64,000 nucleotides of DNA, taken from assembly GCA_034435975.1 (NCBI GenBank), contig DAOTWD010000145.1, positions 124,001 to 188,000 of the forward strand, read 5' to 3'. Shown here one piece after another: positions 41,618 to 48,805 of the stretch. Source of the stretch: CAKZQX01 sp034435975 (GTDB taxonomy: Bacteria; Chloroflexota; Chloroflexia; Chloroflexales; Chloroflexaceae). The stretch's first letter is position 1. Each line of letters opens with the position of its first letter. The position numbers were made by a program, and so were the translations under genes. The notes beneath the pieces were generated by a model. The model saw nothing but the letters and a program-made list of their open reading frames with translations, made no database searches and was not told the origin of the DNA.

Positions 41618-42442
41618 ATGACCGAACAGACATCATTGCTGGCCCGTATTCTGGAGCATAAACGCGCAGAGGTCGCACGGCAGCAGATCAAGATACCACT
41701 CGAACAACTGCGCAGCAGTATGACCGCTGCACCACCAGTACGCGATTTCGCCGCCGCCTTGCGTAATCCACAGCGCGTCGCGCTGATTGCCGAGGTAAAA
41801 AAGGCCTCTCCCAGTCGAGGGGTGTTCCTGGAACATTTCGACCATCTGGCAATTGCCCGCACCTATCTGGCCCATGGCGCGGCAGCACTCTCGGTGCTGA
41901 CCGATATGCGCTTTTTCCAGGGCAGCCTGAAGTATCTCGAAGGTATACGACAGTTGCAGGAACAGCCATCAACGCGCACTACGGCTCCGCTGCTACGCAA
42001 AGACTTTATTCTCGATCCCTACCAGGTGTATGAGGCCCGTGTCTATGGGGCGGATGCTTTACTGCTGATTGTGGCCGCGTTGGATGATACGACCCTCCAC
42101 AACCTATTGGAGTTGACCCATACACTGGGTATGCAAGCGCTGGTTGAGGTACATACGGTGGATGAACTGGAGCGGGCGCTGCGGGCAGGGGCCCGGATTG
42201 TGGGTATCAACAATCGTAACTTGAATACCTTTGAGACAGATCTGGCGATCACTGAACAACTGGTTGCCCATCTGCCAACCAGGATCAACCGACCAGTGTT
42301 GGTCAGTGAGAGTGGTATCTATACCGCAGCGGATGTTGCCCGACTACGGGCCTGTGGCGTCGATGCCGTCCTGGTAGGCGAAGCCCTCGTCACGGCCGAT
42401 GATATTGGGGCACGGGTGCGCGAACTGGCAGGTGTACAATAA
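41618..42442 (+). CDS. trpC: Indole-3-glycerol phosphate synthase
   Basis: A 274-residue (beta/alpha)8 enzyme of tryptophan biosynthesis that closes carboxyphenylaminodeoxyribulose phosphate to indole-3-glycerol phosphate. All active-site segments are present: ALIAEVKKASPSRG (catalytic Lys), LRKDFILDPYQVYEA (second Lys), LVEVHTVDE (Glu), GINNRNLNTFETDL, VSESGI and AVLVGEALV. It is not with other trp genes here; instead it is packed 6 bases behind the RCK membrane protein and before another membrane protein, which suggests a shared transcript of unrelated functions. Confidence 0.95.
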   Translation: MTEQTSLLARILEHKRAEVARQQIKIPLEQLRSSMTAAPPVRDFAAALRNPQRVALIAEVKKASPSRGVFLEHFDHLAIARTYLAHGAAALSVLTDMRFFQGSLKYLEGIRQLQEQPSTRTTAPLLRKDFILDPYQVYEARVYGADALLLIVAALDDTTLHNLLELTHTLGMQALVEVHTVDELERALRAGARIVGINNRNLNTFETDLAITEQLVAHLPTRINRPVLVSESGIYTAADVARLRACGVDAVLVGEALVTADDIGARVRELAGVQ

Positions 42443-42476
42443 ACATATGTACAGGCTGGTATGAGGATAGCACATC

Positions 42477-43271
42477 ATGCTGCTCCAACGCAGCGCGAAA
42501 GCTCATAGCACGATGCGTCATCAACAACGATGGTTCATCATTGGAACCATACTCTTCATTAGCGTCATGATCCTGTTGGGTCAATTATTGCAAGCCCTGG
42601 GTGTCCAGTCCACAGTAGCACTGACCGCAACAACCACCCTGATAACCATAGCATTGGTCGTACTGGCGAGTGTTATCACGCAAAACCAGCGCACACGAGC
42701 CATCATCCAACGTATGGCAGCGGGTGAACATTGGACGCACTGGCATTACCCGGCCGGCGAGTGGCGTAATCTGGCTGCACATAGCGCTGTGCGCTCCTAT
42801 AATACTGACCCCGAAGCAACGCTGCCAGCGCTGGGACGATCGGTGATACTCTATACTGTCAGTGCCAGCGCGATCGGCTACCTTATTGGTATGCTAAACA
42901 ATCCACCACTGCAGGCAGTGCAGGTGGGCCTGATTATGGGCAGTGTTGTGCTGGTTTTGAGCCTGCTCTTTGCTATGCACACCTATCGGCGTGCGCACGA
43001 ATTACCATCCGACGCGGCGGTTGATGTGTATATCGGACCGCTGGGCATCTGTCTGCCCGAACGCCATATCGCGCTTGTTGATGCCTATACCTCGCTGACG
43101 CACGCTTCGGTACAGGCAGGAGAACCAGCCCTGTTGCTCCTGGAAACGCGGTTCAGTAGCGTCCTGAGCCATGCTGCGCCGCAGAAGCTTGTCATTCCTG
43201 TCCCGCCTGGTCAGGAACAGGTGGCCCGGATACTGGCCGAACGTCTGCAAGCGAAGTTTGTATTGCACTAA
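42477..43271 (+). CDS. Four-helix membrane protein, unknown function
   Basis: A 264-residue protein with two pairs of hydrophobic helices (WFIIGTILFISVMILLGQLL, ALTATTTLITIALVVLASVI; then VILYTVSASAIGYLIGML, VGLIMGSVVLVLSLLFAM) and a soluble C-terminal domain of about 95 residues rich in beta-type segments (DVYIGPLGICLPERHIALVD). No family is recognised. The start chosen has GAGGA nine bases upstream; ATG at 42513 is possible. It follows trpC by 34 bases and is probably the last gene of that operon. Confidence 0.72.
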   Translation: MLLQRSAKAHSTMRHQQRWFIIGTILFISVMILLGQLLQALGVQSTVALTATTTLITIALVVLASVITQNQRTRAIIQRMAAGEHWTHWHYPAGEWRNLAAHSAVRSYNTDPEATLPALGRSVILYTVSASAIGYLIGMLNNPPLQAVQVGLIMGSVVLVLSLLFAMHTYRRAHELPSDAAVDVYIGPLGICLPERHIALVDAYTSLTHASVQAGEPALLLLETRFSSVLSHAAPQKLVIPVPPGQEQVARILAERLQAKFVLH

Positions 43272-43304
43272 TACGCCAACGAAACTTCATCGTGATGACC
43301 AGAG

Positions 43305-43402
43305 TACGGGCCTGCGGCCACCGCGCACGTTCTCGATGGGTTCGGAAGGACGAAGCCGCGCCGCGCCTTCCGCATCAGGAAATGGCTCGTTGTAGTCCTG
43401 AG
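43305..43402 (+). repeat. Dispersed repeat family 2, copy 1
   Basis: Read on the plus strand it runs GGGCCTGCGGCCACCGCGCA, GTTCTCGATGGG, TTCGGAAGGACGAAGCCGCG, CGCGCCTTCC, and ends CTCGTTGTAGTCCTGAG. The same order of blocks is found on the minus strand at 51036-51166, where a stretch of about 30 bases is added after GATGGG. Confidence 0.7.
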
Positions 43403-43579
43403 AGGTTTTCCATTGGGCTCCTACCCTTCAATCGTTGAATAAAAAACCGTATCATAGAAAAGTGTCCCCAACCTGCATCAGTATCATCATGGGCGATATA
43501 CGTCCATATTGCCCTAGAAATGGGAATGAACACAGTCTCGTCCTCCCGATCGGAACCGTTACTCGGGTTTTATGGATCC

Positions 43580-43608
43580 TTGACAGCGACACACCTTTCG
43601 GCTACAAT
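43580..43608 (+). promoter_or_regulatory. Promoter of tRNA-Thr
   Basis: TTGACA and TACAAT are separated by 17 bases; transcription would start about 40 bases before the mature tRNA 5' end. It may also supply some transcript to the sigma-factor gene past the terminator. Confidence 0.8.
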
Positions 43609-43655
43609 CAATAAGGTAAACATACGGCTATCAGTGTTGCACCTCAGTATAGTAA

Positions 43656-43731
43656 GCCAACGTAGCTCAGTTGGTAGAGCAGCTGTTTCGTAAACAGCAG
43701 GTCCGGGGTTCGAGCCCCCGCGTTGGCTCCA
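43656..43731 (+). tRNA. tRNA-Thr (anticodon CGU)
   Basis: A full cloverleaf: acceptor GCCAACG/CGTTGGC, D-arm GCTC-AGTTGGTA-GAGC, anticodon stem GCTGT/ACAGC with loop TTCGTAA giving anticodon CGT (reads ACG), T-arm CCGGG-GTTCGAG-CCCCG region, discriminator T, and the 3' CCA encoded in the gene. A terminator hairpin follows 15 bases downstream. Confidence 0.97.
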
Positions 43732-43745
43732 TGTCTGGACGTATG

Positions 43746-43785
43746 AAACCGGCGCTTCGGGGTTGTCCCGTTGCGCCGGTTTTCT
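43746..43785 (+). terminator. Rho-independent terminator after tRNA-Thr
   Basis: AAACCGGCGC and GCGCCGGTTT are perfect 10-bp complements enclosing a second stem CGGG/CCCG with loop GTTGT; the 3' arm runs into TTTTCT. It overlaps two potential upstream start codons of the sigma-factor frame, which argues for the later GTG start. Confidence 0.8.
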
Positions 43786-43845
43786 ATGCTGGCTACAAAT
43801 GCCACCGACGAAACGGCCGCAGCATTGCCATGCGAGGAGGTTTCT

Positions 43846-44463
43846 GTGTCTCGAATCGAAATGCAGCTCAACCATTATGCCAGTGAAGCTGTATTGCTTG
43901 AGGGACTACGGACGGGTGATCCCGATGCCTGTACCTATCTGGTCAAGCGGTTTTCAGGACTGGTCTACAGTCGTGCCCTCGGTATGTTGCACGATCCAGA
44001 CGAGGCCGAGGGAATTTTGCAGTCAACATTTATCAAAGTCTGCAATAAGGTGCAGTTCTTCGAGGGGCGCAGTGAGTTGGGTACCTGGATTTATCGCATT
44101 GCCACCAATGAAGTGCTGATGGCACTACGCCAGCGCAAGATCTGGACAACGTCAATAGATTCTCTTGACGAGAGCCTGCCTTCTGTTGATACCCCGTTGC
44201 ATCTCTGTAGTAGATCAATCGATCCAGCACACATTGTCCTGGATACAGAGATTCGTGCCCAGTTAGCAGCAGCATTACAGGCGCTGCCCGAAAGTCTGCG
44301 GATTGTCTTTATGTTGCGTGAGATGCACGGCTTGAGTACCACGGAGACAGCGCAACGGTTAGGCCTGGGTGAGAGCGCAGTCAAAGTACGCTTGCATCGG
44401 GCACGGTTGCGGTTGCGTGAACTCCTGGCAGATTATTTTGGTGTTTATGGCGAAAGAGTATAA
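43846..44463 (+). CDS. ECF-type RNA polymerase sigma factor
   Basis: A 205-residue sigma-70 family protein with only regions 2 and 4. Region 2 (about 20-85) has LVKRFSGLVYSRAL, DPDEAEGILQSTFIKV and ELGTWIYRIATNEVLMALR (-10 recognition). Region 4 (about 145-200) has LPESLRIVFMLREMHGLSTT and a helix-turn-helix ending ESAVKVRLHRARLRLRELL. The GTG start has a near-perfect ribosome site GAGGAGG five bases upstream; the TTG (43771) and ATG (43786) further upstream fall in the tRNA terminator. No anti-sigma factor gene adjoins it, so control must lie elsewhere or in trans. Confidence 0.92.
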   Translation: MSRIEMQLNHYASEAVLLEGLRTGDPDACTYLVKRFSGLVYSRALGMLHDPDEAEGILQSTFIKVCNKVQFFEGRSELGTWIYRIATNEVLMALRQRKIWTTSIDSLDESLPSVDTPLHLCSRSIDPAHIVLDTEIRAQLAAALQALPESLRIVFMLREMHGLSTTETAQRLGLGESAVKVRLHRARLRLRELLADYFGVYGERV

Positions 44464-45248
44464 TGTCATCGTGCATTCTTACATAACGTGTCGTTGTATG
44501 ATAGTATGAAACCGTCTCTGTCATCGTTCAGGTGGGGTGCTCAGGAGGGGTGTTGTCCCTCGGCGAGGCTCCTCGTTTCGGCCCGTTCAAAACGGGCCGA
44601 AACAACGGTGGGGCGGGGGCCTGCGGCCCCCGCCCCGGCTGGCGCAGGTACCACCTGAACGGTTAGACGTCTGTCGCTGGTATATCCGTACCCAATGAAC
44701 ATAGTGCCAGTTACGAGCGATACCATAGTTCGCAACTGGCGTGTGTAATTCTCAGCTATAACGTTTACTTATAATCTAGTTGGGTTTCGGAGCGTATTCT
44801 TTACGCTATTCTAACACTCAAGTCAGTATGTGTATACCTGAATTAGATGGTATGAAAGCCATGAATGTGGCTAAACGTAGTATATAAATCTGTACACAGC
44901 AACAGGGCATGAGTGTGGAATCGAAGCCTGATTAATTTTTTTTCAACATTTGATCCCCAAAACTCCGTGAAGCATGGTATACTTTCGGAAAATCACCAAC
45001 GTATGACATCTGCGACCCCACATCAGTAGCATCCACTTTCCGCGGTGTGTTCGTCAGAGCCTCTTTCGCTCAGGAGGATTTGTACGTTGTGACGTGCGAG
45101 TGATGGCTAGCTCCCAGGCAATGCCATGGCGCGGATCGTCTTGAGAATCGAAACTACGTTTTATTTGGAATAGTGAACTGAATAACGACACCTGTATTCA
45201 GTCACTGCAAGTGCTGCCACGTATGCGCGTGGGCAGGGGAGTGTCCTG
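44464..45248. other. Long gene-free region: structured element, hairpin and leader of the RRM gene
   Basis: The left part is the multi-arm palindromic element listed separately. Next is a hairpin GCCAGTT/AACTGGC (44706-44740). TATACT at 44978-44983 is a candidate -10 without a good -35; if used, the RRM gene has a leader of about 260 bases, a length common for cold-shock-type RNA-binding protein genes. Just before the start, CTGCCACG ... CGTGGGCAG forms a stem ending at the ribosome site AGGGGAG. No gene is seen. Confidence 0.45.
44525..44661. repeat. Multi-arm palindromic element (cruciform-like)
   Basis: The outer arms CGTTCAGGTGG (44525-44535) and CCACCTGAACG (44651-44661) are perfect complements. 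Inside are GTTTCGGCCCGTT-CAA-AACGGGCCGAAAC (each arm 13 bp, perfect; 44575-44603) and GGGGCGGGGGCC-TGC-GGCCCCCGCCCC (each arm 12 bp, perfect; 44610-44636), plus a weaker GAGGGG/CCCTC arm. GC content is far above the surroundings. It could be a MITE, a REP-like element, or a strong transcription block behind the sigma-factor gene. Confidence 0.7.
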
Positions 45249-45551
45249 ATGCTTGTCAATTTGTTTGTTGGAAACCTGCCATGGAGTGTGAATGATGCCG
45301 ATCTTGAGGAGATTTTCAGTCCTCATGGTCGCGTTCAAAGTGCCCGTGTTATCAATGACCGTGATACTGGCCGCTCGAGGGGCTTCGGCTTTGTCGAAAT
45401 TGATGTAGATGACATTGCGGCGGTTATTAAAGCCACCAACGGGCGTGAGATTGATGGTCGACCATTGCGGGTGAATGAGGCTGAAAATAAAGCCGGCAGT
45501 GGCGGATCGCGCCGCCCTAACCGCTCGCGTGGCGGCGATCGCTATAGTTAG
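45249..45551 (+). CDS. RRM-type RNA-binding protein
   Basis: A 100-residue protein with one RNA recognition motif. RNP2 is LFVGNL (residues 5-10) and RNP1 is RGFGFVEI (44-51), both with the aromatic residues that stack on RNA. The C-terminal 20 residues are Gly/Arg/Ser-rich (GGSRRPNRSRGGDR), as in cyanobacterial Rbp proteins induced by cold. It probably acts as an RNA chaperone in the cytoplasm. The ribosome site is AGGGGAG. It stands alone with a long leader and a terminator about 165 bases after the stop. Confidence 0.94.
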   Translation: MLVNLFVGNLPWSVNDADLEEIFSPHGRVQSARVINDRDTGRSRGFGFVEIDVDDIAAVIKATNGREIDGRPLRVNEAENKAGSGGSRRPNRSRGGDRYS

Positions 45552-45714
45552 GTTCGGTTATTCCTGGCTGTACAACACCGGAGTAGGTACACCATCGCAA
45601 TCGCTTTTATCCACCCAGTTTCTGGTACAATGTTTACGCTGTGATACGCGTGATATATATAGTACCTTGCTGGTCTTTTTTATTTAAAGTTGTGTAGTTA
45701 ACATTACGTTTGTC

Positions 45715-45744
45715 AGAGCTACCCGTGCCGGGTGGCTCTTTTTT
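45715..45744 (+). terminator. Rho-independent terminator downstream of the RRM gene
   Basis: AGAGCTACCCG and CGGGTGGCTCT form an 11-bp stem (one T-G pair) with a TGC loop, followed by a run of T. It ends the RRM transcript before the pst region. Confidence 0.88.
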
Positions 45745-46276
45745 CGTTTTGTTATATTAGTATGAAAGATGTATGCATACTGATCTGATTCTGACTTCTC
45801 TACGTATAAGAAAATCTGGTGGTTCTGGTTGCCCTCGTATGAGCAACGTCGATGCGGTGTCCCACCACACCTGTAGAGATCCCGATCACAACTGCGATTC
45901 TCAGCTTTCATACTGCAACGCGATGATTGTACCGCCGAGAGTCTGAACCTGGCTATGATGCACCTCCTGCCTATTTCCGCCAATTCATACCGTAGATATC
46001 ATTTTCTCGATAGAATTATAGACAAGATATATATTTCTTAATCTAAACTTAACATATATTTGCTGTGTCCTTAACAGAAAGAGGTTAAAGTAGAAACAGT
46101 AGTAGATCCCTCAGAGGGCAGGTTTTACTCGTATCTATGCCATGGTAGGTTTCACCATGGCTATATGTGTGTCTGTAAGGAGGTGCCCTTCAAACCAAAC
46201 AGGTCTTACCCAAAACAGGTCTTAATCTGTCTGTGTCTTTATAAGCTAAGTAATAGAAAACAAGGAGTAACCCTGT
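45745..46276. other. Gene-free region and leader upstream of pstS
   Basis: Between the terminator and pstS no gene is supported. At 46048-46090 there are repeated TTAACA-type hexamers (listed separately). GCCATGGT (46139-46146) and ACCATGGC (46154-46161) form a perfect 8-bp hairpin in the leader. The pstS ribosome site is AAGGAG. Confidence 0.45.
46048..46090 (+). promoter_or_regulatory. Candidate phosphate-regulon (PhoB/PhoP) binding repeats
   Basis: CTTAACA occurs at 46048-46054 and again at 46070-46076, exactly 22 bases apart (two helical turns), followed by GGTTAAA at 46084-46090. Direct TTAACA-like hexamers on one face of the helix are the known form of PhoP/PhoB boxes before pst operons. 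No regulator gene is in the window, so this is inference from spacing and context. Confidence 0.45.
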
Positions 46277-47386
46277 ATGTTTCGTGTTGCACGACGTCAT
46301 GCAGCTTTTGTGCTGCTCGTAGTCTTGATTATTCCGATGCTTGCCGCCTGTGGTGGCGGTGCAGCTACAGAACCAACTCCAACCGCGACTGCACAGGAGG
46401 AGCCAACCGCAGTCGCGGGAGCGCCAACCGAAGCGCCAACCGAAACCCCAACCAGACCAGCAGCTACGCCAACGACGGCCGCAACTGCCACACCGGGTGA
46501 TACTACCGGAGATGTTAAGTTGCCGGAAGTCGATCCGGCAACGGTCAGCGGGGACATTATTATTGCCGGCAGCTCGACGGTGTTTCCATTGACCGAGGCG
46601 GTCGCCGACATTTTCCGCGAAGAGGGCTACACGGGCCAGATCTCCATTGCCGAAATCGGCACGGGGGCCGGGTTTGAACGCTTCTGTGTGGCCGCCGAAA
46701 CGGATATCGCGAATGCCAGCCGTCCGATCAAAGACACAGAGCGCCAGGCGTGTATCGACAACAAGCGTGAGCCGATTGAGTTCCGGGTCGGTACCGACGC
46801 CCTGGCGGTCGTGGTGCATCCCGACAATGACTGGGTCGATGATGTGACCCTGGAAGAGCTGGCAATGCTGTTTAGCGACGACGGGGCACCGCGCCTGTGG
46901 TCAGATGTGAACCCGGACTGGCCGAGTGAGCCGGTCATTCGTTATAGCCCTGGAACAGACAGTGGCACGTTTGACTACTTCATTGAAGAGGTATTTGAGA
47001 AGAATACCGAGCCGTTGCTGACATCAGACAACGTGCAGTTGAGTGAGGACGATAACGTGCTGGTGCAGGGCGTGCTCGGTGACCGGTACTCGATTGGCTA
47101 CTTTGGGTATGCCTACTACACCGAAAACCCTGGGCTGAAAATCTTAAGTATTGAGGGCGTGGAACCGACTGAGCAGACCGCAGAGGACTTCTCTTATCCG
47201 CTGGCGCGTCCGCTGTTCATCTACTCGGCCCAGCCGATTATGCAAGAAAAACCGCAGGTGGCCGCGTTCATCAACTACTACTTGACGAACGTGAATGAGG
47301 TCATTCAGGACGTGGGCTACTTCCCCGCCAGTGCCAGGGCCCTCAACACTGCACGCCAGAACTGGCTCGATGCTATGGGTATGTAA
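46277..47386 (+). CDS. pstS: Phosphate ABC transporter substrate-binding lipoprotein PstS
   Basis: A 369-residue exported phosphate-binding protein. The signal peptide ends in the lipobox MLAAC; a Thr/Pro/Ala-rich spacer (about 30-80) follows, as is common for surface lipoproteins of this group. The binding fold starts at GDIIIAGSSTVFPLTEAV (the Ser-Ser-Thr-Val phosphate loop), continues with IGTGAGFERFC, DIANASRPI and YSPGTDSGTFDYF (second phosphate loop), and ends with FINYYLTN. Divergence from E. coli PstS is large but the PstS-2 subfamily layout is clear. First gene of pstSCAB; two hairpins separate it from pstC. Confidence 0.94.
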   Translation: MFRVARRHAAFVLLVVLIIPMLAACGGGAATEPTPTATAQEEPTAVAGAPTEAPTETPTRPAATPTTAATATPGDTTGDVKLPEVDPATVSGDIIIAGSSTVFPLTEAVADIFREEGYTGQISIAEIGTGAGFERFCVAAETDIANASRPIKDTERQACIDNKREPIEFRVGTDALAVVVHPDNDWVDDVTLEELAMLFSDDGAPRLWSDVNPDWPSEPVIRYSPGTDSGTFDYFIEEVFEKNTEPLLTSDNVQLSEDDNVLVQGVLGDRYSIGYFGYAYYTENPGLKILSIEGVEPTEQTAEDFSYPLARPLFIYSAQPIMQEKPQVAAFINYYLTNVNEVIQDVGYFPASARALNTARQNWLDAMGM

Positions 47387-47400
47387 TGCAGTTTCACGTT

Positions 47401-47463
47401 GTTGATCAATGAATGATCAACGCGGTTGTCTTCGGCAGGAGTTCAGGGTTATCTGAACTCCTG
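47401..47463 (+). terminator. Two hairpins in the pstS-pstC gap
   Basis: GTTGATCA-ATGAA-TGATCAAC (8 bp, 47401-47421) and CAGGAGTTCAG-GGTTAT-CTGAACTCCTG (11 bp, 47436-47463) are both perfect. Neither has a T-run. They could stabilise the pstS mRNA end or cause partial termination so that PstS exceeds the permease subunits. Confidence 0.6.
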
Positions 47464-47547
47464 GTTGTGCTCTCGGTAACATCTGGATGTACGCCCGTGA
47501 ATTTACCAACAAATATAACATCTTGTTTTGATATCGAGTTGCTTCTG

Positions 47548-47715
47548 TGTCAATAACAAGACGTATGCAGTAGTTTTCTCCGTCTGCCTTTTCGCCTTCG
47601 GCAGAAGGGCACTTTTTTCTGTTTTTGACGTTATCCTTTCGGCTGATCTCAGGGGAACCTCGACGAAAAAGACGTTATGTTTAAGCAACCGCGTCACGTT
47701 CTATAAGTAACACCT
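47548..47715 (+). repeat. Interspersed hairpin repeat, copy E
   Basis: Matching blocks are CCTTTTCGCCTTCGGCAG, CTTTTTTCTGTTTTTGACG, GACGAAAAAGACGTTATG and TTTAAGCAACCGC, with an insertion in the middle compared with the 59.9 kb copy. It lies in the gap before pstC, ending about 120 bases before the start codon. Confidence 0.65.
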
Positions 47716-47836
47716 ATCACTCCTGAACTACCGATTTAGAGGGACAATAAAAGATTGAATAGTTATGTTATACTGTTACAGCGTACTCTTTTTTCCGCTT
47801 AACAGATTTAGTAAAACCTTAATGGAGGAAAAAACA

Positions 47837-48805
47837 ATGGCAAATCAGGCCAGAGTAGGTGTAGAAGGACGTAGCACCGCTATATCTGGCGTAAGTGGTG
47901 AGACGTTAAATCTTCGTAAGCGATCACGCCCTGGTGAAAAGTTTATTCAGGGTCTTCTTTTTGTGTGTGGTATTATTTCGATCTTTACTACCACAGGTAT
48001 TGTATATGTATTGCTAACTGAGTCATGGCGCTTTTTTGGGAGCCCGGAAGTGAGCATTATCGAGTTTCTGACATCTACCACCTGGCAGCCGCGTATTGGC
48101 GCATTTGGGATCTGGCCGCTGTTAAACTCAACGCTTATGACCAGTTTTATTGCCATGGTGGTCGCTACGCCACTGGGATTGGGATCTGCTATTTATCTGA
48201 GTGAGTACGCTACTCCACGCATACGCAGCATACTCAAGCCCGTTCTGGAGGTACTGGCCGGCATTCCCACGGTGGTCTATGGTTACTTTGCGATCAGCTT
48301 TATGACACCTTTGCTACGGGCTATTTTCGGGACGGGGACAGTGCAGATCTATAATACTGGTTCGGCCGGCCTGGTGATGGGCATTATGATCTTGCCATTG
48401 ATCAGTTCAATGAGCGAGGATGCCTTAAGCGCAGTGCCGCGTTCGTTGCGTGAAGGCGCGTATGGGTTGGGCGCAACACGCCTGGAAACGGCATTAAGGA
48501 TCGTTGTACCCTCGGCTTTTTCCGGTATTATTGCCGCCTTTATTATTGGTATCTCACGTGCTGTAGGTGAGACGATGATCGTTGCCATTGCCGCTGGTGC
48601 CGGGCCACGCTTTACCTTTAACCCATTCGAGGCCGCTGAAACGATGACCGGTCATATTGCGCGAATCAGCAGTGGTGACCTCGGCTTTGATACGATTGAC
48701 TATAACAGTATTTTTGCAATCGGATTGACGCTGTTCATTATGACGCTGGGCTTGAATATTCTCAGCGGGTATGTCGTACGGCGCTTCCGGGAGGTGTATG
48801 AATAA
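47837..48805 (+). CDS. pstC: Phosphate ABC transporter permease PstC
   Basis: A 322-residue inner-membrane permease with about six transmembrane helices. The first is FIQGLLFVCGIISIFTTTGI; the permease domain includes PLLNSTLMTSFIAMVVATPL, AIYLSEYATPRIRS, the EAA-type loop LREGAYGLGATRLETALRI, and ISRAVGETMIVAIAAG. The ribosome site ATGGAGG supports this start; an in-frame ATG 24 codons upstream falls in a spacer and is less likely. Its TAA stop overlaps the pstA ATG (TAATG). Confidence 0.96.
   Translation: MANQARVGVEGRSTAISGVSGETLNLRKRSRPGEKFIQGLLFVCGIISIFTTTGIVYVLLTESWRFFGSPEVSIIEFLTSTTWQPRIGAFGIWPLLNSTLMTSFIAMVVATPLGLGSAIYLSEYATPRIRSILKPVLEVLAGIPTVVYGYFAISFMTPLLRAIFGTGTVQIYNTGSAGLVMGIMILPLISSMSEDALSAVPRSLREGAYGLGATRLETALRIVVPSAFSGIIAAFIIGISRAVGETMIVAIAAGAGPRFTFNPFEAAETMTGHIARISSGDLGFDTIDYNSIFAIGLTLFIMTLGLNILSGYVVRRFREVYE

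Larger units (their letters stand above)
43272..43655. other. Intergenic region before tRNA-Thr, with repeat and promoter
   Basis: It contains one member of an inverted repeat pair (listed separately) and the tRNA promoter. No gene is seen in the rest. Confidence 0.45.

Noticed and set aside
45684..45983. Minus-strand frame of 99 codons upstream of pstS
   Set aside because: It runs into the rho-independent terminator of the RRM gene, has no ribosome site and no recognisable motif.
46297..46611. Minus-strand frame made of Val/Gly/Ala repeats opposite pstS
   Set aside because: It is the complement of the Thr/Pro/Ala-rich spacer of PstS.
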